The translations under genes and the position numbers were made by a program. This document shows, in pieces, positions 9,755 through 18,176 of a stretch of DNA of 64,000 nucleotides. Within the stretch, counting starts at the first letter, position 1; the number at the start of each line of letters is the position of its first letter. The stretch spans positions 59,667 to 123,666 of the forward strand of contig RHGM01000007.1 in assembly GCA_003724185.1 (NCBI GenBank). The letters run 5' to 3'. Source of the stretch: Porphyrobacter sp. IPPAS B-1204 (GTDB taxonomy: Bacteria > Pseudomonadota > Alphaproteobacteria > Sphingomonadales > Sphingomonadaceae). A model generated the notes under the pieces. It worked only from the letters and a program-made list of their open reading frames with translations. It made no database searches and was not told the DNA's origin.

Positions 9755-10774
9755 TTAACGCGGCTTGGTGATCGCCACCGCTGCGGGGTCAACCGGCGCT
9801 TCGACCGGTGCGGGATCGCCCGCAGGTGGGGCTGCATCAGAGGCCGCTTTGTCACGCGCTGCCTTCAGCAATTCCAACTCCTCCAGCCAGCGGGCGTCTT
9901 CCTCGGACACCGGCTCGCCCTTCAGCTCGGCAATGTCTTTCCGGCGCTGGGCAAGATAGGTCTGGCGGCGCACCAGATAGGGGTCGTCGGCGGAACGGAT
10001 ATCCTTGATTTCCTCATCGAAGTTCAACCGCTGGTCCAGCCCGTTGACCACGAAATAGCTTGCGGCAAATTCGGTGCGGTTGAACGGTTCGCCCACTGCA
10101 AAAGGCAGCAGCGCCTGATCCAGCGTGCTGCCCAACAGATCGCGCACACTCGTCGCGCCGGTCACCGGCAGATACAGATACGGCCCCGGCCCCACGCCAT
10201 AAAAACCCATCGTGTTGGCGAACCCGTTGCGGCGATAGGGCAGATTGGCCTTCTTCCCCGCCACATCGAACAATCCGCCCACCCCGATGGTGGAATTGAT
10301 CGCCAGGCGCCCCAGCGTCTTGAACGCCTTGCCGACCTTGCCTTGCAGCAGGAAATTGAGCGCATTGCTCGGCTCGCCCAGATTGCGCACGACATTGCCG
10401 AGGCCATCGCGCACGGGTTCGGGCAGGCCATCGCGGTAGGCAAAGGCGACCGGCTCGACCAGCGCCTGATCGACCGCCTGGGTCAGACGGTAACTGTCTT
10501 CGTTGATGCTTTCGAGCGGATCGGCCTTGGGCGGGCCATATTCGCCTTCGACGACGATTTCATTGACCGGCTCATCGCCCTCCTCGCCTTCGGGCGGGGG
10601 CGGGCCTTCCGCTTGCGGCGCGGGGGCAGGCACGCTTGCCAGGTCCCATTCCAGCGGCGCGGGAACGGGCTGGGTTGCGGGGGGCGGCGTCTCCGGCGCG
10701 GCGGGCGGTTCTGCCAGCGCCAGCGCGGCGCTCAGCAGCGCGGGAGAGGTCGCAAGCAGGGTCAGACCGGGCAA
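9755..10774 (-). CDS. mlaA: MlaA (VacJ)-family phospholipid-transport protein
   Basis: A 339-residue outer-membrane lipid-asymmetry protein. The MlaA core runs from about residue 85 to 265: DPLESINEDSYRLTQAVDQALVEPVA, NLGEPSNALNFLLQGK, FYGVGPGPYLYLP. A Pro/Ala/Glu-rich linker precedes the core, and a charged, Pro-rich tail follows it. The start is TTG at 10774: an in-frame TGA lies immediately upstream and GGAGA is six bases before it, so no earlier start is possible. The N-terminus is hydrophobic, but I see no lipobox cysteine, unlike classical MlaA lipoproteins. No other mla genes are nearby. Confidence 0.88.
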   Translation of the reverse strand: MPGLTLLATSPALLSAALALAEPPAAPETPPPATQPVPAPLEWDLASVPAPAPQAEGPPPPEGEEGDEPVNEIVVEGEYGPPKADPLESINEDSYRLTQAVDQALVEPVAFAYRDGLPEPVRDGLGNVVRNLGEPSNALNFLLQGKVGKAFKTLGRLAINSTIGVGGLFDVAGKKANLPYRRNGFANTMGFYGVGPGPYLYLPVTGATSVRDLLGSTLDQALLPFAVGEPFNRTEFAASYFVVNGLDQRLNFDEEIKDIRSADDPYLVRRQTYLAQRRKDIAELKGEPVSEEDARWLEELELLKAARDKAASDAAPPAGDPAPVEAPVDPAAVAITKPR

Positions 10775-10906
10775 TCAACTTCTCCGCTTCGGCCCCTGTC
10801 AAATAGCTCAGGCCGCGTGGGGGCCGCGGGGTGCCAGCCTTGCCCTTGGCATGCCCCCCCTATACGCAAGGTGAATATCCTGTCGCAAATATGCAAGGCT
10901 CCAGCA

Positions 10907-11704
10907 ATGTCCCTGATCCAGATCACCAAAGAAGGCCCCGTCACCATCCTCACGCTGGACCGGGCGGAGACAATGAACCCCTTGGGCGCGCCGGGGGACG
11001 GGGACGAGTTTGCGGCGGTCGCCCATGCGATCAACCGCGACATGGAATGCCGGGTGGTGATCCTGACCGGCGCAGGCCGGGCCTTCAGCGCGGGCGGCGA
11101 TATCAAGGCGATGCGGGACAAGACCGGCACCTTCGGCGGGACCACGCCCGCGATTTCGGACGGATATCGCGACAATATCCACCAGATGCTGCGCGCATTG
11201 TACGGGCTGCGCGTGCCGGTGATCGCGGCGGTCAACGGCCCGGCGATCGGGCTGGGCTGCGATGTCGCCTGCCTCGCCGATATCCGCATCGCTTCGGAGA
11301 GCGCGAAGTTCGGCGTCACCTTCCTCAAGCTCGGGATCATCCCCGGCGATGGCGGCACATGGATCCTCCCCCGCGTGATCGGCATGAGCCGCGCGGCGGA
11401 ACTGTTCTACACCGGCGATGTGATCGACGCGGCCACAGCGAAGGACTGGGGCCTGGTCAGCCGCGTGGTCGCGCCCGAGGCTCTGATGGACGAAGCCCGC
11501 GCACTGGCGGCGAAGATCGCTCTCCTCCCGCCCCATTCGCTGCGCCATACCAAGAACCTGCTGCGGCAGGGGAGCCAGGTCAGTTATGACACCGCGCTGG
11601 AAATGGCCGCAAACACGCAGGCGATGATGCACACCACCGCCGATCATGCCGAGGGTGTGGCCGCGCTGATCGAGAAGCGGCCTGCGGTGTTCAGGGGCGA
11701 ATGA
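10907..11704 (+). CDS. crotonase-fold enoyl-CoA hydratase/isomerase family protein
   Basis: A 265-residue member of the crotonase superfamily, acting on acyl-CoA thioesters in the cytosol. The oxyanion-hole segments are clear: FSAGGDIKAM and AAVNGPAIGLGCD. The two catalytic glutamates of classical hydratases are not conserved: the GCE position is GCD, and the QPE position is VTF in KFGVTFLKLG. It may therefore be an isomerase or another crotonase activity rather than a 2-enoyl-CoA hydratase. The start at 10907 follows a divergent 132-bp gap shared with mlaA. It is convergent with, and abuts, the NnrU gene. Confidence 0.88.
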   Translation: MSLIQITKEGPVTILTLDRAETMNPLGAPGDGDEFAAVAHAINRDMECRVVILTGAGRAFSAGGDIKAMRDKTGTFGGTTPAISDGYRDNIHQMLRALYGLRVPVIAAVNGPAIGLGCDVACLADIRIASESAKFGVTFLKLGIIPGDGGTWILPRVIGMSRAAELFYTGDVIDAATAKDWGLVSRVVAPEALMDEARALAAKIALLPPHSLRHTKNLLRQGSQVSYDTALEMAANTQAMMHTTADHAEGVAALIEKRPAVFRGE

Positions 11705-12382
11705 TTACCCCAGCCACTTGAACACCCCCGCCGGGATGCCGGCGCGCCACAGGTGGATATAGCTGCCCGCCAGCCACAGCGCGGTGCCTGCGACCAGCGG
11801 CACCGCGCCGACGCTGAGGAACTGCCCCCAGCGCGGCCAATACGCGGTCTTGCTTTCCCATTCGGCCCAGGCGGCGCCCATCAGCGCCTCCTTCTTGGCG
11901 TCCTGCAACTTCGCTCCGACCAGCGCGAGAATGCCCATCGCCAGCGCGGTGACCATCGTGCGGATGCTCCAGAACAGGATGATGTGCGAGGCCGCCCACA
12001 GGCCGATGGCCCACATCATCGGGTGGCGCGTCACCTTGAACACGCCGCCGGGTTCGGCGCGTGCCTGCGCTTCGGCCATCGGGGTCGGCAGGGCGGGGTT
12101 GCCGATAAACGATCCCGCCAGCAGGATCATTGCGGGCAGAGTGATGATCGTCGCGGCGATCCACCCCGCATCGCCCGAACCCGGCAGGTCCGCAGGCGGC
12201 GCGGCGACAAAGGCGAAATAGACCCACGCCAGCGTGGCAAAGCTGACCACGGTGTAAGCGATCTGGAACCCGCCAGCGCCCAAGGCCTTGACCATTGGTG
12301 CCCGCAACGGGTGCGACATGGCGAAATGCGTGCCGACGAAGGCGACGTTCCCAGCGACCAGAATCCACAAAGCTTCGTTCAT
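11705..12382 (-). CDS. NnrU-family membrane protein
   Basis: A 225-residue polytopic inner-membrane protein with about six hydrophobic segments. Hallmarks are NVAFVGTHFAMSHPLRAPMV at the N-terminus and the FKVTRHPMMWAIGLWAASHI motif, whose His residues are conserved in NnrU and in the related plant Z-ISO carotene isomerase. NnrU was named from denitrification clusters, but the family is widespread without denitrification genes, and none occur here. A role in heme- or carotenoid-linked isomerisation is possible but unproven. It is followed 30 bases upstream on the chromosome by the FKBP gene in the same direction. Confidence 0.88.
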   Translation of the reverse strand: MNEALWILVAGNVAFVGTHFAMSHPLRAPMVKALGAGGFQIAYTVVSFATLAWVYFAFVAAPPADLPGSGDAGWIAATIITLPAMILLAGSFIGNPALPTPMAEAQARAEPGGVFKVTRHPMMWAIGLWAASHIILFWSIRTMVTALAMGILALVGAKLQDAKKEALMGAAWAEWESKTAYWPRWGQFLSVGAVPLVAGTALWLAGSYIHLWRAGIPAGVFKWLG

Positions 12383-12412
12383 TAACCCATCCCCCGAAAC
12401 GAGGTTTGGAAC

Positions 12413-12925
12413 CTAGTCTGCGATTGCGATCAACTCCACCTTGAAAACAAGCGTCGCATTGGCGGGGATCGGCCCCCGCCCGACGGGGCCATAGGCGAGG
12501 TCTGCGGGGATCGCGATTTCGATGGTCTCGCCCACGCCCATCTGCGGGATGGCGAGCTGCCAGCCCTTGACCAGCCGGCCCAGCGGGAAGGTGGCGGGCT
12601 CTCCGCGAGCATAGGAACTGTCGAACACCGTCCCGTCGAGCAGGCGGCCTTCGTAATGGACGGTGATGCGGTCATCCACGGTCGGCTTGCGGTCCGACGC
12701 GTAGTACCGGAGCCAGCGCCAGCGCACCCCGCCATCAATGAAATGCCAGCCGTCCTCACGCGTCAGGCCGAGCAGGTGGATCTGCTGCTGTGAATGCCAG
12801 ACAGGGTCTTGCGCGCGCGGATCGGCGGGGGCGTCAACCGCCCCGTCCTGCGCCAAGGCTGGCTGGCCGGCGCACAGCAGCGCGCCAGCCAGTGTCGCAA
12901 GAGTCAGCTTTGCTGGCAGGCGCAT
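12413..12925 (-). CDS. exported FKBP-type peptidyl-prolyl cis-trans isomerase
   Basis: A 170-residue protein with a signal peptide (cut likely after QPALAQ) and one C-terminal FKBP domain from about residue 80. Landmarks are DRITVHYEGRLLDGTVFDSS, the LVKGWQLAIPQMGVGE segment, and IPADLAYGPVGRGPIPANATLVF. It should accelerate prolyl isomerisation in periplasmic proteins. Its ATG overlaps the stop of the amidohydrolase gene at 12925 (TAATG), making a three-gene coupled operon with the two amidohydrolases. Confidence 0.93.
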   Translation of the reverse strand: MRLPAKLTLATLAGALLCAGQPALAQDGAVDAPADPRAQDPVWHSQQQIHLLGLTREDGWHFIDGGVRWRWLRYYASDRKPTVDDRITVHYEGRLLDGTVFDSSYARGEPATFPLGRLVKGWQLAIPQMGVGETIEIAIPADLAYGPVGRGPIPANATLVFKVELIAIAD

Positions 12926-14232
12926 TACCAGTCGTAGGCCTTGGGCCGGTCGCTTTCATCAAGATCGATGTAACGGTCGCGAAGGCGGGTCTGGTGGTTG
13001 GTGAGGTCCTGTTCAACCCCGCCGATGAACACCCTGGTGGGGACCGAGCCCACCTCGAGCGGATCGTCGGTCCACAGCACCACATCGCCCAACGCGCCGG
13101 GCTTCAGCACGCCCGCCTTGCCGCCCATGCCGCTGATTTCGGCGGGGACGGAGCTGATCGCGGCGAAGGCCTTGCCCCAATCCATCCCGCTTGCGCCCGG
13201 CATCCGGGTCAGCGCCACAAGATTGCCCGCCACCTGCTGCAAGCGGCGCGGATCCTGCAAGGTTGCCGCGTTGATGGCGACCTTGACCCCGGCCTTGGCG
13301 AGCCGTCCGGCGTTGCTCTGGGTTGCGCCCAGCTGTTCGAAGGTTTCGGGCAGATCGATCAGTCCGTTGGCGATCACCGGCACGCCCGCTGCGGCGATTT
13401 CATTCGCCACCAGCCAGCCCTCGGTCGCGCCGACGAGCACCAGATCGAGCCTCGGATATTCGGCCTTTAACGCCAGCACGGCGCGGATATCGGCCATCCG
13501 GTCGACCGCGACGTACAGCTTCTGCCGCCCCGTCACCACCGGTACCAGAGCCTCGGCATCGAAGCGGCCGAGGAACACCTCGTCATCCTTGGCGATTTCG
13601 GTCGTTTCAGGGATGCCGGTCTTGCCGACCAGCGCCTGAGCCTCACGCAAGGCGGCGCGCAGCAGGGCGTGGGCGGCGACGCGGCTGCCGCCCGCGCGGT
13701 CTGCCCCGCCTTCGCCCAGATTGATCATCTGGAAGGCGCGTGCCTGCATCACGGGGCGGGGATCGCCATCAAGGTCGATGATCGCCCCCTGCCCTGCGAA
13801 GATCGAGCCCGCGGGCATCGTCGTCGTGGCAGCGCGGGTGATCCCGGCGGCGCGGTGGACAAGGATGTGCTGCGATGTCGGGTTGATCGCGGTCGATGCG
13901 TCCAATGCCGCGCTGAACGGGGTACCGCGCGCGGTGATGTCATTGGTTTCTCCCACCGCCGAAACGTCAGCAAGGCCGAGCGTAGTGACCGTGGCGAACA
14001 GGCCGGGGGTGACCCACGCGCCCTTGGCATCGACAGCCGTGCCGCCCGCAGGCGCACCGCTGGCCGGACCGGCATAGACCACGGTCCCGCCCTGCACGAC
14101 CACAGTGCCGTTATCGATCGGTGCAGAGCCATCGCCCAGCACCAGTCTCGCGTTGGTGATGGTCACATCCTGCGCCATCGCGGGGGTGGAGAGAGCCAGC
14201 GCGCTGGCCGCAAGTGTCAGGAGGCGCTTCAT
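12925..14232 (-). CDS. exported amidohydrolase-like protein lacking the HxH metal site
   Basis: A 435-residue protein with a signal peptide (STPAMAQ) and the general fold of metal-dependent amidohydrolases. It has the N-terminal beta strands with GDGSAPIDNGTVVVQGG and the C-terminal composite domain with GALGDVVLWTDDPLEVGS. Where the family has the first metal-binding motif after TPG (HxH), this protein has GLFATVTTLG, and the later His ligands are also missing. It is probably catalytically inactive or works by another mechanism. It overlaps by four bases the intact amidohydrolase upstream in the operon, which suggests a paired complex, and is coupled to the FKBP gene downstream. Confidence 0.85.
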   Translation of the reverse strand: MKRLLTLAASALALSTPAMAQDVTITNARLVLGDGSAPIDNGTVVVQGGTVVYAGPASGAPAGGTAVDAKGAWVTPGLFATVTTLGLADVSAVGETNDITARGTPFSAALDASTAINPTSQHILVHRAAGITRAATTTMPAGSIFAGQGAIIDLDGDPRPVMQARAFQMINLGEGGADRAGGSRVAAHALLRAALREAQALVGKTGIPETTEIAKDDEVFLGRFDAEALVPVVTGRQKLYVAVDRMADIRAVLALKAEYPRLDLVLVGATEGWLVANEIAAAGVPVIANGLIDLPETFEQLGATQSNAGRLAKAGVKVAINAATLQDPRRLQQVAGNLVALTRMPGASGMDWGKAFAAISSVPAEISGMGGKAGVLKPGALGDVVLWTDDPLEVGSVPTRVFIGGVEQDLTNHQTRLRDRYIDLDESDRPKAYDW

Positions 14233-15653
14233 TTCACATCTCCTTCACCGGGCTGGCCAAGCTCGAAATCGCTGACGGGCCTTGTCTTGGGGTTCATCGC
14301 ATCGAACATCAGCGCGCCGTCGATCCAGACCTTTTCGGGCCGGGAATAGACGCTCAACGGATCGCCGTTCCACAGCACCACATCGGCCATCTTGCCGGGC
14401 TCAAGGCTGCCGGTCATATCGTCGATGCCCATCGCCTTGGCCGCGTTGTGGGTGAGCCACTGGATCACGGTTGCATCGGGGATATTGATCCCGACCCGCA
14501 GCCCTGCCGCCTGCGCCTTGGCCGCTTCCTGATTCAGCCGCTGGATATCGTTCTGGTCGTCCGAGTGGATCACCACACACGCGCCTTCGCGTTGCAGGAA
14601 GGCGGCGTTTTCCAGAATGCCGTCATAGCTTTCCATCTTGAAGCCGTACCAATCGGCCCAGATCGCGCTGCACACATCGTTTTCGCGCAGCAGATCGCCG
14701 ATCTTGTAAGCCTCGACCGCGTGATGGAAGGTCGAAACCTTGTAGCCCATCTCCTTGGCCATATCGAGCACCAGCGCCATCTCGTCCGCGCGGTAGCAGT
14801 GGTTGTGGATCAGGATTTCGCCCTTCAGCACCCCCACCAGCGTTTCCTTGCCGAGATCGCGCTTCGCCTTCGGATCATTGGCGTAATCAATCGCGCTGAG
14901 CCAGGTTTCTCGGTTGACCGCGAAGTTGCCCATGCGGGTCGACGGCATCCGCCCGCGCCCGCCATAAACCCGCTTGGGGTTTTCACCGCAGGCCATCTTC
15001 ATGCCATAGGGCGCATCGGGGAACTTCATCCCCTGCACCGTGCGCGCAGGCACGTTCTTGAGCGTGACCGAACGCCCGCCCATCAGGTTGGCCGATCCGG
15101 GCAGGATCTGCAGCGCCGTCACCCCGCCATTGGCGAGCGCGCGGCTGAAACCGGGGTCTTGCGGCCAGACCGAATGTTCGGCCCAGACTTCGGGCGTGGT
15201 CGGGCTGGTCGCCTCGTTGCCATCGGAATGTGCCTCAACCCCGGGCGAGGGATAATCGCCAAGGTGCGAGTGGATGTCGATGATGCCGGGGGTGACGAAC
15301 TTGCCGGTGCCATCGAACACCGCAATGTCCGCCGGGATCGGGGTGTCAGGCCCGCCCACAGCGACGATCTTGCCGCCGCTGAAGAACACGGTGCCGTTTT
15401 CGATCTTGCCGCCCTTGCCGTCATAGACGGTCGCGCCGGTCAGCGCGGTGGCGACATTGGGGAAGGGCTTGTAGGTCGAAGCGAAGACCGGATCGCCCGC
15501 TGGAGTAGCGGCAAATTCCTTGTCATCGGACTTGGCCGAGGCGCTGGCAGGATCGCCGCTGCCGCCTGTGGTGGTGCAGGCTGACAACGCCAATGCGCTG
15601 ACCAGCGTGACCATCACGCCCATTCGGGCGCGCAATTTCGTATCTGCCAACAT
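14229..15653 (-). CDS. amidohydrolase-family lipoprotein
   Basis: A 474-residue exported lipoprotein (lipobox LALSAC at about residues 21-26) with a complete metal-dependent amidohydrolase domain. The metal ligands visible are IIDIHSH (HxH), LIHNHCYRAD, STFHHAVEA and the terminal VIHSDDQN aspartate. The C-terminus has the composite-domain signature GKMADVVLWNGDPLSVYSRPEKVWIDG. The likely activity is hydrolysis of a cyclic amide, imide or dipeptide bond in the periplasm; the substrate is unknown. It is followed at a four-base overlap by a paralogue without the HxH site. Its ribosome-binding site lies in one arm of a perfect 13-bp inverted repeat. Confidence 0.92.
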   Translation of the reverse strand: MLADTKLRARMGVMVTLVSALALSACTTTGGSGDPASASAKSDDKEFAATPAGDPVFASTYKPFPNVATALTGATVYDGKGGKIENGTVFFSGGKIVAVGGPDTPIPADIAVFDGTGKFVTPGIIDIHSHLGDYPSPGVEAHSDGNEATSPTTPEVWAEHSVWPQDPGFSRALANGGVTALQILPGSANLMGGRSVTLKNVPARTVQGMKFPDAPYGMKMACGENPKRVYGGRGRMPSTRMGNFAVNRETWLSAIDYANDPKAKRDLGKETLVGVLKGEILIHNHCYRADEMALVLDMAKEMGYKVSTFHHAVEAYKIGDLLRENDVCSAIWADWYGFKMESYDGILENAAFLQREGACVVIHSDDQNDIQRLNQEAAKAQAAGLRVGINIPDATVIQWLTHNAAKAMGIDDMTGSLEPGKMADVVLWNGDPLSVYSRPEKVWIDGALMFDAMNPKTRPVSDFELGQPGEGDVK

Positions 15654-15654
15654 T

Positions 15655-15706
15655 CAAACCTCGCGTTCTGCCGATCCGGTGGTTGGAACGCAAAACGCGA
15701 GGTTTG
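15655..15706 (-). promoter_or_regulatory. 13-bp inverted repeat sequestering the amidohydrolase ribosome-binding site
   Basis: CAAACCTCGCGTT (15655-15667) and AACGCGAGGTTTG (15694-15706) are perfect inverted repeats with a 26-base loop. In the minus-strand mRNA the second arm contains GAGG five bases before the ATG at 15653, so the stem would block initiation. A possible -10 (CAATAAT, around 15722-15729) would place the whole hairpin in the transcript. It could act as an RNA switch or as a DNA operator. Confidence 0.5.
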
Positions 15707-15742
15707 TCCATGCCGTTAGACGATTATTGTGTCCGGCAGATG

Positions 15743-17410
15743 TTACTCGGCCGGGCGGGTGGCGGGGTGAATGCCGGCGTTCTGCGGCTCGGACAGTTCT
15801 TCGCCGCCGGCGAGGTCATCATCCTTCAGCGTGTCGAGATGCATCAGCTTCTTCACCAGCGGGGCGACAATCATCACCACGATGCCAACGCCGACCGCAA
15901 CCAGACCCATGGTCCAATAGGCCTCCAGCGCGGCTTCGCGGGTCATGTTGCCTTCTTCGCCCTCGCCCATCAGCGAGCCCATGAACCCGGCGACAAAATT
16001 GCCGCCCGCGGTGCCGAAGAAGAATGCCGCCATCATCAGGCTCGCCATATGCGGGGCGGACAGCCGGTTCATCGCCGACAGGCCAACCGGCGAAAGGCAC
16101 AGCTCCCCGGTGGTCGACAGCAGGTAGAAAATGAACAGGAACAGCACCGGCATCATGATCTGCCCGGCCGCATCTGTGGTGCTGAAGGTGTTCGCGCCCC
16201 ACACCATCACCACAAAGGCGAGGCCCATCTGCACGATCCCGAGGCCCATCTTGGCAGGGGTGGAAGGCTCGATCCCGCGCCGCGCCATCCATTGCCACAG
16301 CCCGGCGAAGACCGGCCCCAGCAGGATGATGTAGATCGGGTTGATCGACTGGAAGAAGGTGGTGGGAATACCGCCCTTGTCGACATGGCGATCGGTGAAG
16401 AGGTTGAGCGATCCGCCCGCCTGTTCGAACAGGCCCCAAAACAGCGGCATCAGCAGGATCAGGAAGATCATCGCAAACACCCGGTCGCGGGCTTCCTTGT
16501 CGAGCTTGAAGGCTTCGAACAAGACGTAAGCCAGCAGCGCCAGACCCGATGCCAGCAGAATTCCGCCCACCAGCGACTGATACTGGATCAGAACCCAGAT
16601 GATCGCCACCCCGACGAAACCGACACCATAAAGCAGCCATTCGAACGGAACGCCCGCGACCCGCTCTTTCAGCTTGGCAGGAGCAGGGGATTCGCCCCGG
16701 CCCTTGAGCAGCGGCTTGCCGATGATGAAGACGAACAGGCCGAGCAGCATGCCCACGCCTGCCAGACCAAAGCCCAGCGCCCAGCTGACGGTTTCGCCCA
16801 GGAACGCCGCGATCAGCACGCCGCAGGCCGCGCCGAGGTTAATGCCCATGTAGAAGATCGTGTAGGCACTATCGCGGCGGATGTCGGTGCGCGGGTAAAG
16901 CTGGCCGACGATCACCGAAATGTTCGCCTTCAGGAAGCCCGAACCAACAATGATCAGCGCCAGCGCCAGCCAGAAGACATTGAGTGTGGGATCGTTCTCG
17001 AAGCCCGACCCGTCGCCTTCAAAGGCCATGAAAAAGTGCCCGAGCGTCAGCAGAACCGCACCGAACAGCACGGCCTTGCGCTGGCCAAGGTAACGGTCGG
17101 CCAGCCAGCCGCCCAGCACCGGAGTGATGTAAACCAGCGAGGTGTAGGCGCCGTAGATCAGGTTGGCGCTGCCATCCGAGTACATCCAGTGCTTGACCAG
17201 ATAGAGCGTCAGAAGCGCGCGCATGCCGTAGTAGGAAAACCGTTCCCACATCTCGGCGAAGAACAGCATATAGAGGCCCTTGGGGTGGCCCAGCACTTCG
17301 TCACCCTGACGGGTGACAGCCCATGCACCGCCGATCAGAAAGACCCCGAGCACGGCGGCGGCGACGGTCGCGGCCCACTCACCGTAACCCCACAGCGAAA
17401 TATCCATCAT
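15743..17410 (-). CDS. POT/PTR-family proton-dependent peptide transporter
   Basis: A 555-residue inner-membrane transporter with about 14 transmembrane segments. It imports di- and tripeptides with protons. Family features are KGLYMLFFAEMWERFSYYGMRALLTLYL near the start, GGWLADRYLGQRKAVL after the second helix, and the long loop with FNVNLGA-like YMGINLGAACG. The ATG at 17410 (MMDISLWGYG) was chosen; further upstream residues look random. GGGG just before it lies in the loop of a short hairpin. The gene precedes, on the same strand, the amidohydrolase operon, so imported peptides and periplasmic amide hydrolysis may be linked functionally. Confidence 0.94.
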   Translation of the reverse strand: MMDISLWGYGEWAATVAAAVLGVFLIGGAWAVTRQGDEVLGHPKGLYMLFFAEMWERFSYYGMRALLTLYLVKHWMYSDGSANLIYGAYTSLVYITPVLGGWLADRYLGQRKAVLFGAVLLTLGHFFMAFEGDGSGFENDPTLNVFWLALALIIVGSGFLKANISVIVGQLYPRTDIRRDSAYTIFYMGINLGAACGVLIAAFLGETVSWALGFGLAGVGMLLGLFVFIIGKPLLKGRGESPAPAKLKERVAGVPFEWLLYGVGFVGVAIIWVLIQYQSLVGGILLASGLALLAYVLFEAFKLDKEARDRVFAMIFLILLMPLFWGLFEQAGGSLNLFTDRHVDKGGIPTTFFQSINPIYIILLGPVFAGLWQWMARRGIEPSTPAKMGLGIVQMGLAFVVMVWGANTFSTTDAAGQIMMPVLFLFIFYLLSTTGELCLSPVGLSAMNRLSAPHMASLMMAAFFFGTAGGNFVAGFMGSLMGEGEEGNMTREAALEAYWTMGLVAVGVGIVVMIVAPLVKKLMHLDTLKDDDLAGGEELSEPQNAGIHPATRPAE

Positions 17411-17414
17411 GTGA

Positions 17415-17523
17415 TTCGATCCCCATCGAATGGTTAAGCGATGCCGCACCACACCGCCGCAATGGGAGGGCACCCTAACGCCTGTTGCGCCCGTGTGAAG
17501 CTTTTGTTGCGTGGGCACGTAAC
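17415..17523. promoter_or_regulatory. two dyads in the POT-GntR divergent intergenic region
   Basis: TTCGAT-CCCC-ATCGAA (17415-17430) lies five bases from the POT transporter start. On its mRNA the GGGG Shine-Dalgarno would sit in the loop. GTTGCGT-GGGC-ACGTAAC (17506-17523) has one mismatch in seven-base arms and lies between the divergent genes, where a GntR operator would be expected. Neither is proven. Confidence 0.35.
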
Positions 17524-17612
17524 GCTTTATGCATCGCCGCGCTCAGGTCGCCTCGCCTTGACCGCATGGCTGTATTATGGCACTGATGCACCTCGCAAGG
17601 GACACTGCTACC

Positions 17613-17966
17613 ATGAATGCCAACCGCCCAAGCTCCAACCGGCCGGTCTATCTCAAGCTGCGCGACCAGATCGCCGCTGCGATCATTGACGGCGTTTACC
17701 CCGAAGGCGCGATGCTGCCATCGGTGCGGGCGCTGGCGGCAGAGCAGGGGGCCAACCCGCTGACCGTCGCCAAGGCTTACCAGCAGTTCCAGAATGATGG
17801 CCTTGTCGAAGTGCAGCGCGGGGTGGGCATGTATGTGGTGCGCGGCGCCGCCGAGCGCCTGCGCAGCGCCGAGCGCGAGGCCTTCCTGCGCGAGGAATGG
17901 CCCGAAATCCGCAGCCGCATGACGCGCCTCGGCCTCGATCCGGCGAATCTTGCTGTCATTTCGTAA
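17613..17966 (+). CDS. GntR-family transcriptional regulator, YtrA/YhcF type
   Basis: A short regulator of 117 residues, consisting of a GntR winged-helix domain (RPVYLKLRDQIAAAIIDGVYPEGAMLPSVRALA, then NPLTVAKAYQQFQNDGLVEVQRG) and a short C-terminal helical tail instead of a large effector domain. This is typical of the YtrA/YhcF subfamily, which usually controls an adjacent transporter. Here it is divergent from the POT peptide transporter, its most likely target. ATG 17613 matches the family start; an in-frame ATG lies at 17577. Confidence 0.9.
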   Translation: MNANRPSSNRPVYLKLRDQIAAAIIDGVYPEGAMLPSVRALAAEQGANPLTVAKAYQQFQNDGLVEVQRGVGMYVVRGAAERLRSAEREAFLREEWPEIRSRMTRLGLDPANLAVIS

Positions 17967-18176
17967 GAAATCCTTACTGACATTAATGCAGGTTGCAGAA
18001 TTTCCCGAAATCTGACAGTCTGTTCATATTCTTAGCGAGCGGGTTGCATAACTCGCAAGGCTGGGATTAAAGGGGGCGCCTCACGGGTCGGAGGCGAGTT
18101 GAGGAAAACGACGGGGTAACCCGCATTGGCGGCGTGATATGGCGGCTTGACCGTCCATGGGCGCCGGGAGACCGCC

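Noticed and set aside
11705..12382. NnrU as a denitrification or carotenoid isomerase gene
   Set aside because: No denitrification or carotenoid genes are adjacent. The family membership is clear but the pathway is not, so only the family is reported.
15683..17437. 584-codon open frame opposite the POT transporter
   Set aside because: Very His/Gln/Asp-rich, typical of the reverse complement of a membrane-protein gene; no plausible domain.
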